From Pelecanus crispus (Eukaryota > Chordata > Aves > Pelecaniformes > Pelecanidae), in NCBI RefSeq assembly GCF_030463565.1, contig NC_134648.1:12937806-13001805 (forward strand): 64,000 bases of DNA. The letters run 5' to 3'. The first letter of the stretch is position 1, and each line of letters begins with the position of its first letter. Below, in pieces: positions 34,801 through 46,365 of the stretch. The notes under the pieces are model-generated. The model made no database searches and was not told the origin of the DNA. It saw nothing but the letters and a program-made list of their open reading frames with translations. The position numbers were made by a program, and so were the translations under genes.

Positions 34801-36868
34801 TTATTATGAAAAACGTAGTAACTAGCATAGTTATTAGGGCATAAATATAAAACTTAGTAGTTATCTGGGAGAAAATACTGTCTTCTCTTCTGCAGGGTAA
34901 AACAATTGACAGATGAAGAGGAATGTTGCATCTGCATGGATGGGCGTGCTGATTTAATCTTGCCATGTGCTCACAGTTTCTGCCAGAAATGCATTGATAA
35001 ATGGTAATACACATTAAAGGATATTCATTATTTTATAGTATGTACTGGGTATCTGATATGTTTCAGTTTGGTCTGATGGATTCCTTAGTTCCCATATAAT
35101 TTAATGTCTGATGATGTTTGCAATGCTAATGTACATATGACACATAACAAGCTTGAGTAAAACCAGACTGCAGCAGAAGGAAAGGAGGACTTCAGAATTT
35201 GTAAACGTCTTGTGAAGAATTTCATTTTGGAAAAAGAGATGCGAAAGTGCTTTTCAGCATTTGTTTGGTAATTTCTTATCTCTCTTTATTTTTGTAAAAT
35301 TAAATTACTGTATTCTTGCTTGAAGACTAGAGAAGACAGGGTATGTGCTGATGCTGGCATGTTGTGCTTCACAAAATCTCATTAAAAGCTTTTTAAGGAA
35401 AAAATCAATAGTTTATAAGACTCTACAAATATGAAGGCAGGTTAGACTGTCTTATCACTTATTTGGAATATAACTATCAGAGGGATGTTTTTTCCATATA
35501 TTATGCTTTCACTTGAAATAAATGGCATATGTTTTACTAATTTAAATATATCAGACTTTTCCAGGAAAAGATTTCTTGTCAATAGCAATGCCTTCAAATT
35601 TATGTATAACATGTATCAAATATGTTCAGCTTCATAGTAAACTGAACAGCTTTCAGCTTCTGCATCTGTCTGATGCACCAATTGTTGGAAAACTGAGAGA
35701 GAAAAATTGCTTTGTGGAGGAACATAGCTCTTCTCTGACCATGCAGAAGACCTGCAAGGATTAGGCAGGTGTTCTGACAGTCTAGCATTAGGTGATACAG
35801 ATATTCTCAGTTAAAGGCTTTTTTTGACTAGTTAATGTAAATGATTTTACATTTAAGTCACATAATTTGTGCATAAGAATTTCTTTTGTGCCTTTTTCAA
35901 AGGCTTACTGAGAAAGTTACTCTTACAACACCATGGTCCCACAAGGAAAAAACGTAGTAAAAATTGCTGGATCTCAGAGTGTAACTAGTCATCTCTCTTT
36001 CCTGGGAAAATATTTTAACATCGATCAGCAATACAGGGCTTAGTTTTGTGACCGTGGTGGAGAGCGGATTATATTCTACTTTGGCTAATGAATCAGCTGA
36101 ACTCTTAACTAAGTTCCAGTTATACCATCCTTTTTTTGGCGTTCAGTTTTTAAGGTTCATCTCTTCTTAACCTAGACATACAAAGCAGACTCCCAGCTCA
36201 GAAGCAATAATTGTTTGGGACCCCCGAGTTAGTCAGTGGAGGGAGATGGGACCCTGAGGGACCGATTCTAAACTTCAGTGGGCTTGAATGACCCAGGAAA
36301 AGGGTTCATTTTTCTCTATATAGGAAGCTTATGGGGACTAGTTTCTGAAGTACCTCAGCTGAATATCTAAAGATAGGAAGAATTAATTTAGAATGTGGAT
36401 TTCCATTTAAACTTTCTGGACAAGTAGCTAGATGCATTCTGTTTAACCTGAGCAAACTTGATTATGAGGAACATGAGTCTGAATTTGTCAGTCAAAGAAT
36501 GGAGCTACATTCAGAATTGTTGGCCAATCTTCCTCACAAAGAATGAGTTTTTAAACAAAAAAAAAATGCATAGGTGGTCTAATCTAGTTAACCTGATCAT
36601 TCTTGAAGTTCTCACTGGGTTGTGTGGGTTTTCTTGTCTGGGGGCTCTCTTGGGGTTTTGTTTTGGCCAGGAAGAGACTATCAATGAAAAATACTCATTT
36701 CTCTGGCTTCCTAACAGGAGCGATCGTCACAGAAGCTGTCCTGTCTGCCGTCGGCAAGTGACTGGGGCAAGTGATTCTTGGGTGGTCTCAGATGCACCTA
36801 CAGAAGATGATATCGCTACTTACATACTTAACATGGTAGATGAGGCGGGCCAGCCTCACAGACCCTGA
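28706..36868 (+). CDS. RNF141: RNF141, RING finger protein 141, complete
   Basis: Five coding exons (28706-28848, 30359-30467, 31500-31681, 34896-35003, 36718-36868) give 230 residues, the same length as human RNF141. The N-terminus MGQQIS fits an N-myristoylation signal. The C-terminal part is a C3HC4 RING: Cys155, Cys158, Cys169, His171, Cys174, Cys177, Cys188, Cys191. A conserved tail runs [11 protein letters not shown] to GQPHRP. RING proteins of this type recruit E2 enzymes for ubiquitin transfer. RNF141 (ZNF230) was first described from testis, and its substrates are not established as far as I know. The chosen ATG has ACC before it and G at +4; an upstream in-frame ATG at 28664 has a weaker context. 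Expression is likely broad, given the CpG-island promoter. Confidence 0.95.
30359..30467 (+). CDS. RNF141: RNF141 coding exon 2
   Basis: The acceptor is TTATTTCAG and the donor GTAAGA; the exon has 109 nt. It encodes [20 protein letters not shown], then [15 protein letters not shown], and ends in phase 0. Confidence 0.94.
31446..31491. repeat. 20-bp perfect direct repeat beside RNF141 acceptor
   Basis: TAATTGTAAACAATTCTTAT occurs at 31446-31465 and again at 31472-31491, spaced by six bases. It ends eight bases before the exon at 31500. Confidence 0.85.
31500..31681 (+). CDS. RNF141: RNF141 coding exon 3
   Basis: The acceptor is GTCTTAAG, preceded by two copies of a 20-bp AT-rich direct repeat instead of a good pyrimidine tract. 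The donor is GTATTT and the exon has 182 nt. It encodes [19 protein letters not shown], then [17 protein letters not shown], and a Ser-rich linker to ASLWMGR. Confidence 0.93.
34123..34203. other. G-run / C-run pair with decoy splice acceptor in RNF141 intron
   Basis: G7-T-G8 lies at 34123-34138. C-rich CCCCCTCCCGCCCCCCTTCC and a terminal CCAG end at 34203. The C-rich stretch followed by AG looks like a strong 3' splice site. An exon started there would enter in the RNF141 frame and meet TAG within four codons. Confidence 0.5.
34896..35003 (+). CDS. RNF141: RNF141 coding exon 4 (first half of RING)
   Basis: The acceptor is TTCTGCAG and the donor GTAATA; the exon has 108 nt. It encodes [34 protein letters not shown], and two bases of the Trp181 codon. 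It carries six of the eight zinc ligands. Confidence 0.95.
36718..36868 (+). CDS. RNF141: RNF141 coding exon 5 (RING end and C-terminus)
   Basis: The acceptor is CCTAACAG. The exon encodes [18 protein letters not shown], the last two zinc ligands, then [11 protein letters not shown] and the C-terminal GQPHRP, with TGA at 36866-36868. An open frame runs upstream through the acceptor to 36458 but has no conserved sequence. Confidence 0.95.
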
Positions 36869-37274
36869 CACTGGCCAACAAGCTGATAATAGCAGAAGCA
36901 CTTGAAGCTTTCGTTTTCACGAACGTCTGTTTTTACCTCTTGTTGCCGTTCTTCCACAGTCTGTCTGCTCTTCTTGGCTGCTGTGAATCTACGCTGCGTT
37001 TTTAAAACACAGGGTATATGAGCCAGTGTATATGTGTGCAGTCTTAATTATTAATCTGTACTTTCAGTAAACTCTTCGATCATTAACAAAGTTTATTTTA
37101 ACAACTTTTGATATTAATTAACAGTTCAACTGCTAGATGAAGCAATTTATAACAGCACAACTACAACTGCTGACTGCTGTTTGAACATCACAGCGTACTG
37201 CTATAGAAGGTGAACCATGTCAGACGGCTTGACCTCACGGTTCTTATCTCCCTTTTAGTTTCATGATAAATGTG

Positions 37275-37280
37275 AATAAA
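37275..37280 (+). terminator. RNF141: Proximal RNF141 polyadenylation signal candidate
   Basis: AATAAA in the context GTGAATAAAGATG, about 410 bases after the stop codon. Confidence 0.45.
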
Positions 37281-39542
37281 GATGATGAGTTAGCACTAGT
37301 GATTATTAATTTGAAATTTTACTGCTGAAACTTGAAGATGTCCCACTACCTGTTCTTCAGTAGCCAGTTACTGCTGCTTTTAATGTTGCCAGATACTGAT
37401 TTCAATCTGATCTGTTATGAGTTTTAGTATTAATTATTTTAAATCTGTTTTGGAGAGTGTAGGCAGCTCTGTATATGTACTTGTGCACTTCCCTTTATTC
37501 TTCTAAGATTCTCTCTTAGAATATTTTTTTAAATATGACATTTAGCATGGTCTTACTAGCTTCAAAACATTAAATGGTTCCATATGGAAGCCTAAAAAAA
37601 GTAAATCAGTTTCTTTATAGTTTTTTGATCAAGAACAGCCAAAATTATTTTTAAACATTAGGCATATCCGAAGAGAATGACTTTATTTGAATTGGCGGTT
37701 AAGGTGTAGTTTAGTCTGATGCTGTGGTTTTATCTGCTTCTCTTGAGTTTTTGAAGTGATGAAATCAGAGTTATAAGGTATACTAAAAGTTATAAGGTGA
37801 TAATCTAAGTAAGGGTGCTGTGCTTTATATCTACAAGTGCAATATGCTTTTATGTAGCAGAGAAAAACTTCTACTTTAATAATAATGTTGCTTGAAGCGA
37901 GATGTGCATGTGACAACTTGGGAAGAGGGGTATCGCAGCTGGAGTGCAACAGTGTATTTCTGTGTCTAGCAGAGTAAAATCTTTAAAGAGCTGGGTTTAG
38001 ACAGTCTAAAATAAATTGGTAGTATTCAAGAAACCCATCTGAAGCCTCTTTTGCATAAATAGTGTTATGGAAATCAACTGCTATTGTAAAGAATTAATGA
38101 TTTTTTTTTAATATATATTAACAAATACTGCTCTCTTAACTTGAGGCTATTGAGTGAGAAATACTCAAGTATAGCATTTGAGGGAATATCAGCATAAATC
38201 TTGCTTACTGTAAGACTGCATTTTTAATTACCATACTTGTTAAAATTCTATGATGCCATAAGGCTAAGGCCTTTCATCACAAACAGGTTCTGAACTAAAG
38301 CATGTGTGCCCATGTAGACATGCACATTTGGGTTATTTTTCTTAATTGGCTACAAAATAATTTAAATAGGTTAGGGATCAGATCCTGGGAATTTCTCTAT
38401 TACGCTTCTATTTGTTAAGGAACGTGCATAGCTTATGGCACCTGTTTGAGCTTGGCTTATGGCACAGTTGTCAAATTTATCATAGATGTTAAGACAGATA
38501 AGCAACATACTCTTCTTGTGTGTATCATCTAAAAGCCAGTATGGCTTAGCGTGTAAATCTGTATTTAGCTATTGAAAAATCCATTTATGAATGTATATAG
38601 CTTAGAACTAATTTTTTCCCTTTGTTAATCCTTTGATATCAAGGAGATACTCTTCAGAAAATGTATGGACTGTTGGGGGGCATAAAGACAGTTATTATTT
38701 GGGCTGAAAATTGTTAATGGTCAGCAATTTTCACTAAAATATTTGCAAATATTCCTAATCACACACCAGTTTGGTTTCTTTTTGCTTTTTGAGCTTGCAT
38801 TAGTCCATGTTCAGAACTTTAAAATAACCTTTGAATTTTTTAAACTTTTTATATCACTGGAACAGAAAGAGCATCTAAATTAAAGCTTCAAGCTAACTTT
38901 ATTTTTCAAGTATTTCAAGAATTATACTTCTGAACTGAGCTTTTGTAAGTTGACTTTCTGCTGAGAACTTACATGAACTTCTTAAAATGTAATTTTGTAA
39001 TGATGCAAACAGATTATTAATTGCAGCATAATGACACTTGCAATTACAATATAAACTAATGCAAAAATTATTTAAATAGTGAAAAGGTAAACTTTGTATT
39101 CTGTACAGCTTTTTTTAATTAAGTTGCTGTAATTCACACTGCTGTGATGTAGGTACTGTAATGTGTGCCTTGTAAAATATATGTACTGTATGTTATATGG
39201 GGTAATAGGCATGTTAACACTGAAAAACTTGGTACCTAATTTGGTACTGGTGGTATTACCTAGTCTGAAGTGCTACATTTGGCAAACGATTTTGGAAAAG
39301 GAAAAGGAATCACATTGGCAGGGACACGGCAATGGGTTCCAGAAGCTAGACCTTGAAAATGTGAGTTACTACAAATAGCTGTCGGTGGGGGGCATTAGAA
39401 CCAACTAAACTTATGTTAAGTAAAGATTTCTTACAGGTTTAATGTGAAATTGTAATTTAAACATTATAGATTGTATTAATATATAGATTGTATTAATAGC
39501 TAAGGACATTCCAGTATATTAAACTTTGTGTATGAATCGTGC

Positions 39543-39548
39543 AATAAA
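39543..39548 (+). terminator. RNF141: Distal RNF141 polyadenylation signal candidate
   Basis: AATAAA in the context GCAATAAAGTTACTTT, followed by T-rich sequence, after which the unique 3' UTR-like stretch ends. It probably marks the long-form 3' end. Confidence 0.55.
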
Positions 39549-39559
39549 GTTACTTTGGA

Positions 39560-41790
39560 AGAAATATCAAAGTTCTTTTAAGCTTAAGGAATCTCTTGGC
39601 TCTAACACCACAAAAATCTGAAAACTGAATTTTAATTTTAATGCAATTCCATTGTACAGGTGGTAGTGTTAAAAGTATGCCGTTATGAGTCAGATGTCTC
39701 CTGAACTTTGAAGTGTGATACTAACAAGGTAGCTTAAATGCAGCTCTGCAAAAATGACTCACTCCTATTCTTCTACTTTTCTTTTGTCAAAATAAATAAT
39801 TTGGGACATTCTGCAGTGATGGGAAAAATTAAACAACCAACCAACTCTACTTCTTAAAAGGACAGTACTGAGGAGCAGTTTTTTGGGGGGAAAGGATTTT
39901 TTTTTCTTTTTTTTTTTTTTTTTCAGAGAAGTGTGGTTTGCTTTTTCCCCAAGTTATTCCATCGTGTTTCTGGTAGTATTTTAAAGCTTAAGAATGGTAA
40001 GGTTTGGAGTATTCTTTCCTCTCAGATTTTTTCTGGTTTTTAATAAGAATTGAAGTATATAATTAATTTGTTTCCTCTGTCTAGTTACTTGGTTTATCTG
40101 CTTGGATCTTTCGAAGCCAAGTGAGAAATGTGAGAGGAATTCATTAACAGATCAGGAAATTAAAATTGGAAAACTTACCAGTTGACAGACACACCAGGAG
40201 GTAGGTGCACTTGAGGAATTAACAAATGTTTATATTTACTGGGTTTCACGTTTAGACACCATATTAAGGTAACATGCATGTTTCTTCTTTTTAGTGGGAA
40301 ATGGCATATTTAACTTATGTATCTTTTCTTTAAAGAGAATTCTGTATATAATCATAAAGGTTTTCTAATCCATACTCATTCCAGTTCTGGAAACACAAGG
40401 CACCCAGGGAGATCTCTGTGCTGTAGGTTTGAACTGAACTGTTAAAATCCACACCTACATAGCTGTATGTGCCAAACGGATTATTTTTAGAAGCAACATC
40501 TTAGCTATGGTTCCTTGTGCTTTGTGTCCTGCTGAATCCTGGAACAGTAGCCTCCTCAGGGAGTCTTAAAGATGCTTGATATAAGTAAGTGGCATCTGTA
40601 TGTTAACCTGTCCAGCCTTAATTCTTGACACTGCATATATATATTCTTTACTTTTGTATCCACTAAATACACACGCTCTGTAATGGAAGTAATAATATTA
40701 TGACTAGTATTACAGTAATGAATTATTTTCTTTGTTATTCTTCTGTTAGAGCACTCTTGAAGATAACTTACCATAAGGTTTTATCCTCACCTGCGCTAAG
40801 TGGGTGAATGGAATTCTGCTTCCTTATAAGTGTCTCTTAAACATTAGTAATTTCAAAACTGAATTTTTTTAATTGTAATTTCTTCAGATGTTTGGTTCTA
40901 AGGCCTAGAATTTATCATAAGGCAACATACTCCAAGGACTGAACATTCTTCTTCTGTTGCTACGTGTAGCTGAAATTAACCTGAATGGGACAGTGTTCTT
41001 TTCCAGTAACCACAGTGTACAATCACCAGATAATGCATTTTGCTGTGAACTAGCCATGTTCCAATTAACGGTATGTCTGTGAGGGATCTGACAACATGTT
41101 CTGCTTTTGTATCACCTGAGCTGTCAAGATGTTAATCACCAGATGATTGCTTACCTATTGCTTACCTCACTAACCTAATTATTGAGGTTAAAATACTAAA
41201 CACTGAGCATGGGGTTTGTAGGCCTGAAATTTTTAAAAAAAAAAAAAAAAAAAATCAGTTTTGTGAACTTAGATGGAACTTTGCCCAGTGTGAGTCTGGT
41301 GGAATGAAGAATACTATCCAACAGATAATTAAATGAGCATTCTTCTTTCATTCAGAATGCTATTTAAAAATACAAGGTGTTTTTATGAATTAAGCTTAAA
41401 TTAGTCAGAAACCTGCCCTTCTGGAATTTGATGGTATGTGGAACAAGGTAGGGTTTTGATACAGGAGTCTATGCTTCCATGCTAAGGTGCTTCCAACCTG
41501 CTTTAATAGGCCTTCCAAAAAATATTTTTTTATGTGAGACTGTACCCCTTAGTCACGGTTAATGAATTAGCGATGTTGATGTCTCACTGTGATATATACT
41601 ATTCTCTGTGCTGCTTAAAAGTGATATTTAGGGCTCTGAGAGGCATGGGGAAAAAATACGCATTCTTCAGTTACAGATGAATCTGTATTCTTGAGCTTCA
41701 TGAGTGCTGCTTGTATACAGAAAAAAAGGGTTTGTGTACAGAAGGAGACACATTTTAATCTTCATCTAAAAATCTTGATTACATTACATC
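39560..41790. other. Intergenic region between RNF141 and the CR1 cluster
   Basis: No supported gene. Contains a T-rich tract interrupted by one C near 39897-39923, and an A-run of about 24 near 41231-41254. Otherwise it is AT-rich unique sequence. Confidence 0.5.
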
Positions 41791-41794
41791 CAGT

Positions 41795-42778
41795 TGGTGA
41801 CTGGTCACGAGCGGTGTTCCCCAGGGCTCTGTTTTGGGGCCAGCCTTGTTTAATATCTTTATCAACGATCTGGATGAGGGGATTGAGTGCGCCCTCAGTA
41901 AGTTTGCAGGTGACACCAAACTGGGCGTGAGTGTTGATCTGCTGGAGGGTAGGATGGCCCTGCAGAGGGACCTGGACAGGCTGGATCGATGGGCCGAGGC
42001 CAACTGTATGAGGTTCAACAAGGCTAAGTGCCAGGTCCTGCACTTGGCTCCCAACAACCCCATGCAATGCTACAGGCTTGGGGAAGAGTGGCTGGAAAGC
42101 TGCCTGGCTGAAAAGGACCTGGGGGTGTTGGTTGACAGCCGGCTGAACATGAGCCAGCAGTGTGCCCAGGTGGCCAACAGCATCCTGGCTTGTATCAGGA
42201 AGAGTGTGGCCAGCAGGAGCAGGGAGGTGATTGTCCCCCTGTACTCAGCACTGGTGAGGCCGCACCTGGAATACTGTGTCCAGTTTTGGGCCCCTCAATA
42301 CAAGAAAGACATTGAGGTGCTGGAGCATGTCCAGAGAAGGGCAACAAAGCTGGTGAAGGGTCTGGAGCACAGGCCTTATGAGGAGCGGCTGAGGGAACTG
42401 GGGTTGTTTAGCCTGGAGAAGAGGAGGCTGAGGGGAGACCTTATCGCTCTCTACAGCTACCTGAAAGGAGGTTGTAGTGAGGTGGGTGTTGGTCTCTTCT
42501 CCCAAGTAGTTAGCAATAGGACAAGAGGAAACAGCTTCAAGCTGCATCAGGGGAGATTTAGATTGGATATTAGGAAAAATTTCTTTCCTGAAAGAGTGGT
42601 CAGGTATTGGAAGAGGCTGCTCGGAGAGGTGGTGGAGTCACCATCCCTGGAGGTGTTAAAAAAAAAAATGCGTAGACGTGGCACTTTAGGACATGGTTTA
42701 GTGGGCATGGTGGTGTTGGGTTGATGGTTGGACTGATGATCTTAGAGGTCCTTTCCAACTTTAATGATTCTATTCTAG
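41795..42778 (+). mobile_element. 5'-truncated CR1 LINE with a 296-codon reverse-transcriptase frame
   Basis: The sequence from GGTCACGAGCGGTGTTCCCC encodes, in one frame open to 42724, the C-terminal part of CR1 ORF2: [63 protein letters not shown] and [13 protein letters not shown]. It then ends in the CR1 3' terminus GATGATCTTAGAGGTCCTTT and ATTCTATTCTAG. In family members the RT active site reads FADD; here the first Asp is Gly (FAGD), so catalysis is expected to be lost. The 5' end is missing (no endonuclease domain), as usual for target-primed insertion. It is a fossil, not a host gene. Confidence 0.93.
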
Positions 42779-42850
42779 TTTTACCTTCATTAAAAAATAA
42801 TCCAGCCACCAAGCCAGGAGACACAAAATTAATTATTCCTCTACCTTTAA

Positions 42851-42944
42851 TTGGTTTAGTGGTGGACTTGGTAGTGTTAGGTTAATGGTTGGCCTGGATG
42901 ATCTTAAAGGTCTTTTCCTACCAAAACGATGCTATGATTTCATA
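42851..42944 (+). repeat. CR1 LINE 3'-end fragment, plus orientation
   Basis: TTGGTTTAGTGGTGGACTTG, TAGTGTTAGGTTAATGGTTG and GATGATCTTAAAGGTC run into a degraded GCTATGATTTCAT tail. It is separate from the larger CR1 that ends 72 bases upstream. Confidence 0.88.
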
Positions 42945-43591
42945 CCGAAGAAAGTAATTTTTGTTAAACTTTTTTTTCCTCAAAAGTCACCTTGACTGTA
43001 GCAGAATGTCTATGTTGGTATTAACTATTTATTTCAATTTGTCACTTGTTGGCTTCTTAGTTGTGTTCTTTTTGTCAAAATTGTTCTGTGTACTGTTTAA
43101 ATTGTTTCAACTGTGAGTGTCAGAACTGCTTTCCTGCTCCCAAATTCAGTTGTTTTGACTCTCAGTTTAATACCAAGATGAGGCTCCAGGATCAGGAAGA
43201 GGCGCTGCATGCCCTGCCCTGATGGCCAGTTTGGATGAGCAGGGAACCAGGACACGAAGAGCAGGGGGGGCAGCCCTGCAATACTACTAAACTTCAGGAC
43301 TTAATGCCAGCTCTTCTGTTGGCACAAAACAGAACAGTTGGTTTTCATTAACACTGAATTGCTTTAAGTCAGCTTTTAGCTGCTTCTCCTAAATATTGCT
43401 TATTTTCTCTATCTCCACTGGGGTTTTTTCAGCTTTCATGCTGTGGTAGTCCTTAATTTCAGTTTAGTCTTCTGTACTGCTCACAGTTTAATTGCACAGG
43501 GTTTTAGTTGTACTTAAATACGGAGATGTTGAGCAGCTACTTTTATTGAGAGGTATACACACACAAAAACCCTAAACATATTCTTTTATAA
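42945..43591. other. Intergenic gap before the AMPD3 3' end
   Basis: No gene or recognised repeat. A GC-richer patch near 43180-43290 is unexplained. Confidence 0.45.
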
Positions 43592-43597
43592 TTTATT
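43592..43597 (-). terminator. AMPD3: Distal AMPD3 polyadenylation signal candidate
   Basis: TTTATT on the + strand is AATAAA on the AMPD3 strand. Closer candidates lie at 44879-44884 and 45067-45072. Confidence 0.45.
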
Positions 43598-46294
43598 TGT
43601 GAAATGTTTAATGCTTCCACGAGGCAAATAAGAAACATCATTTAACGCAGGCACAGAAAGAAAAAGCAGTTTTTACAGACATCACCACCACCACCTTTTT
43701 CAGATTTCGATTTTAACTAGGCAAAGAGAACAGAAACGTTTAGCCACAAGTAAAGAACAATGATATAAGAAGGTAATGGTAGCTCTGGGGTGAGGAAAAA
43801 AATGTATTATCCAGTGGCAGAACAAATGCCTTAAGTTTGCTAAAGTAACATCACAGACTGGAAAAAAGCATCACTAGAAATTTTTCAGCTAGATATGTTG
43901 TAAACATCAAATAACCGTAATTAACCATTTTAGGTGAAAGTATAAAATGCTCTGAGCTAACAGACTTAAGGAACTCTTGAATAACGTTTGAACCTTAACA
44001 CCGATGAAATGCTGAGAAAATACGAGATTCTCCCATTCTGAAGCAACACTCACCCCAATCGCCACCTCCAGTGATGTTCTTCTAGTCCCTTTCTGTTTGA
44101 CTAAAACGTCAGCTGTGGTATAACCAGGTTTGATCTCAACGCTGTTGGGGGGGCGGAATCGGCAACTGCCCTGTCTTGCATTTGAGTAAATATGTACAAC
44201 AGTAATTCGGATGTCAGTAACACTTCACCACTGGATCTGCCCTTCATTACATACATATCCTAAGACTGCAAGGTTATTTTGAAGAGCCATACATTAGAAC
44301 AAAAGTGCAACTTTAAAAAGAAAAGATGCTGAAGAACTGAACTTGAGAGTAACTTTTGCCTAATTAAAAAATGACCAAAAGAGATGTAGCAGTGGAAGGT
44401 TGAAACGATGTTGGTTTGTTTCCCTAAATATAACACTATTAACTCAATTTATCCTTAAAAGCAGCACACAAGGAAGCACAGAAAGCAGAACTTGTGGTCA
44501 TGGCCACTTGTGTGTTATTGTTATTATTGTCAAAATCCCAATTACTGTCCATTAACTGAGAATCCAGTTTTGGGTTTGTTTTTTTTTTTTTTCCTTAATA
44601 AGAGCTACAGACATATTAGAACCTGATGTGGTAAGGAAAGCTGAAAAGGTATTAAATGTACACCAATTTGGTATAAAGAAAACTAAATCAGAAATCTAAG
44701 TGACAACAAAAGCAGCACTAACAGCAATCTTCAGGTCAAACAACCCAAGTAAAGCAATGTTTATCAGATGAAAATACTTCTTAATTAATACAATTTAAAT
44801 TCTTCAAACCAAGTATGTTGCTTATTTAGCCTGGATGCAGATGCTTTTCTCAGATAAATAATGTTATGTTGATAACAATTTATTAGTAAGTTGTACTAAT
44901 GAAAACAAGATGTCTGCATTTTATGCAGCTAAAATGCTTGAGCCACTGTTTTCAGGCTTCATCCTAAGAAAATTACACTCACCAATCCTTGTAATGCATT
45001 ATATGAGCTGCTAAAGTTTCTAACAGTGAGGACAATAGGCATTGTTGACTAAGAACTTTGGACAATTTTATTACCATACAGTTGAGCAGCATAGCACGGT
45101 TTCACACAATTTTTTTTAGCTGCACAAGGAATACAAAATCAATCTGGTACGAGTCGAACACTGCAGACATTCGGCTAGGTCACTGAAGAGCTAAAGTCAA
45201 GTCTCCCACCACCTGTCTGTGGCCACATGTTGGATGAAGAGCGTCTGCAATCACTGCAGCTCCCTATGCATGACACTGGCTAACAGTAATGGTGACCGGA
45301 TGGCCAGAACTCTGTTCCTGCGCCTCGGTCTCCCTCAGAGCAGCCTTACTCCAGGCTGCTCCCTAAGGGTCTTTAGGTTTAATCTCTCTTATAGGGCTCT
45401 TATAGGGCTGCCCAGCTATAGGAGGTGATAGGGAATTCCTCCTTCCCTTCCTTTGGTGCCACTTCCCTGCAATCACTATTCAGGACAGCAGGTATGTTAA
45501 AGAAGCGTCCTTGTAGGTATTGCTTTGAACTGCCACAGCCTGAGGAGGGAGTGTATGTGTTCAATGCGTATATATACATTTGTGCCATTAATGAGTTGTT
45601 TGGTACTGGTGATGTCACCACTGCTACTTCTGGCTGCATTTACAAGGGAAAGTGAGGCCTGATCAGCTCTTGAAAGGAAGCATGTAGGTGCCCAAGCCCC
45701 AGGAGAAGGGCCTGGCCTAAGAAATGCAAGTGGCACAAGACGTCTGATGCAGTAAAACATGCAGGGTTCTAGGTCTAGTGAGGCTTGATTGGCTAGTATT
45801 CGTTATTTGCTTTTTATGCATTAATTCCAAATTACTGTTCTAAGATGCCTAACTTGCCTATGTATTATATTAGATACCCAGGTCTGTAACCCTAGGCTCA
45901 AGATCCTAACTTAGGGACTATAGGCCTTCAAATTAAGAAGTGTAATGTTGGACTTACAGGCATCCACATCCTCTGCTGCCCCTAGCCTGGAGTCGTTTCT
46001 GGTGTGAAACTACATGCAGTTTCTGCAATACAGAGATGCTATCATGTTATTACCTTTAATCCTTTCTGAATGAGTAGTACTGTGTCTTAAGAAGAATGAT
46101 CAACTAAAAAAAAAAAGATTGGAAGTGATAAATGTTCCAGTAGCTGTATTTTAGTAGCCACTCCATCTTAAAAAAAAAAAAAAGTTAAACATAACATGAT
46201 TTGAAATGACATATTTCAAGTGGGCTAGCTTCTGTATAAATAGACAGTTTGACTTCTCATTCAACTCTAATTGACTAAAATACAAACTAACACA

Positions 46295-46365
46295 AATGTG
46301 TAAAAAGATGTCAGAAGTAGGACCAGAACCCAGGTCTGGAGTTTCTACCACTGAGTCATAAGAAC
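46295..46365 (-). repeat. Possible ancient tRNA-derived SINE relic
   Basis: On the minus strand, GACTCAGTGGTAGAAAC resembles a tRNA A box and CCTGGGTTCTGGTCCTAC a B box, in the order of a MIR-like tRNA-SINE head. The spacing between boxes is too short for a real tRNA. Weak evidence. Confidence 0.3.

Larger units (their letters stand above)
36869..39560 (+). other. RNF141: RNF141 3' UTR
   Basis: About 2.7 kb of AT-rich sequence without repeats lies between the stop codon and a strong distal AATAAA at 39543-39548. An earlier AATAAA at 37275-37280 could give a short form of about 0.4 kb. A 15-bp direct repeat (ATAGATTGTATTAAT) lies at 39466-39480 and 39483-39497, just before the distal signal. 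Confidence 0.6.

Noticed and set aside
36458-36717. Upstream extension of the open frame into RNF141 coding exon 5
   Set aside because: It precedes a clear CCTAACAG acceptor. The extra residues are not like RNF141, whose RING frame is completed from the exon at 34896-35003.
42245-42547. Minus-strand 100-codon frame opposite the CR1 reverse-transcriptase frame
   Set aside because: It is a shadow of the CR1 ORF2 frame on the other strand.
46295-46365. Functional tRNA gene on the minus strand
   Set aside because: A-box and B-box-like motifs are present, but the spacing leaves no room for an anticodon arm. At best it is a SINE relic.
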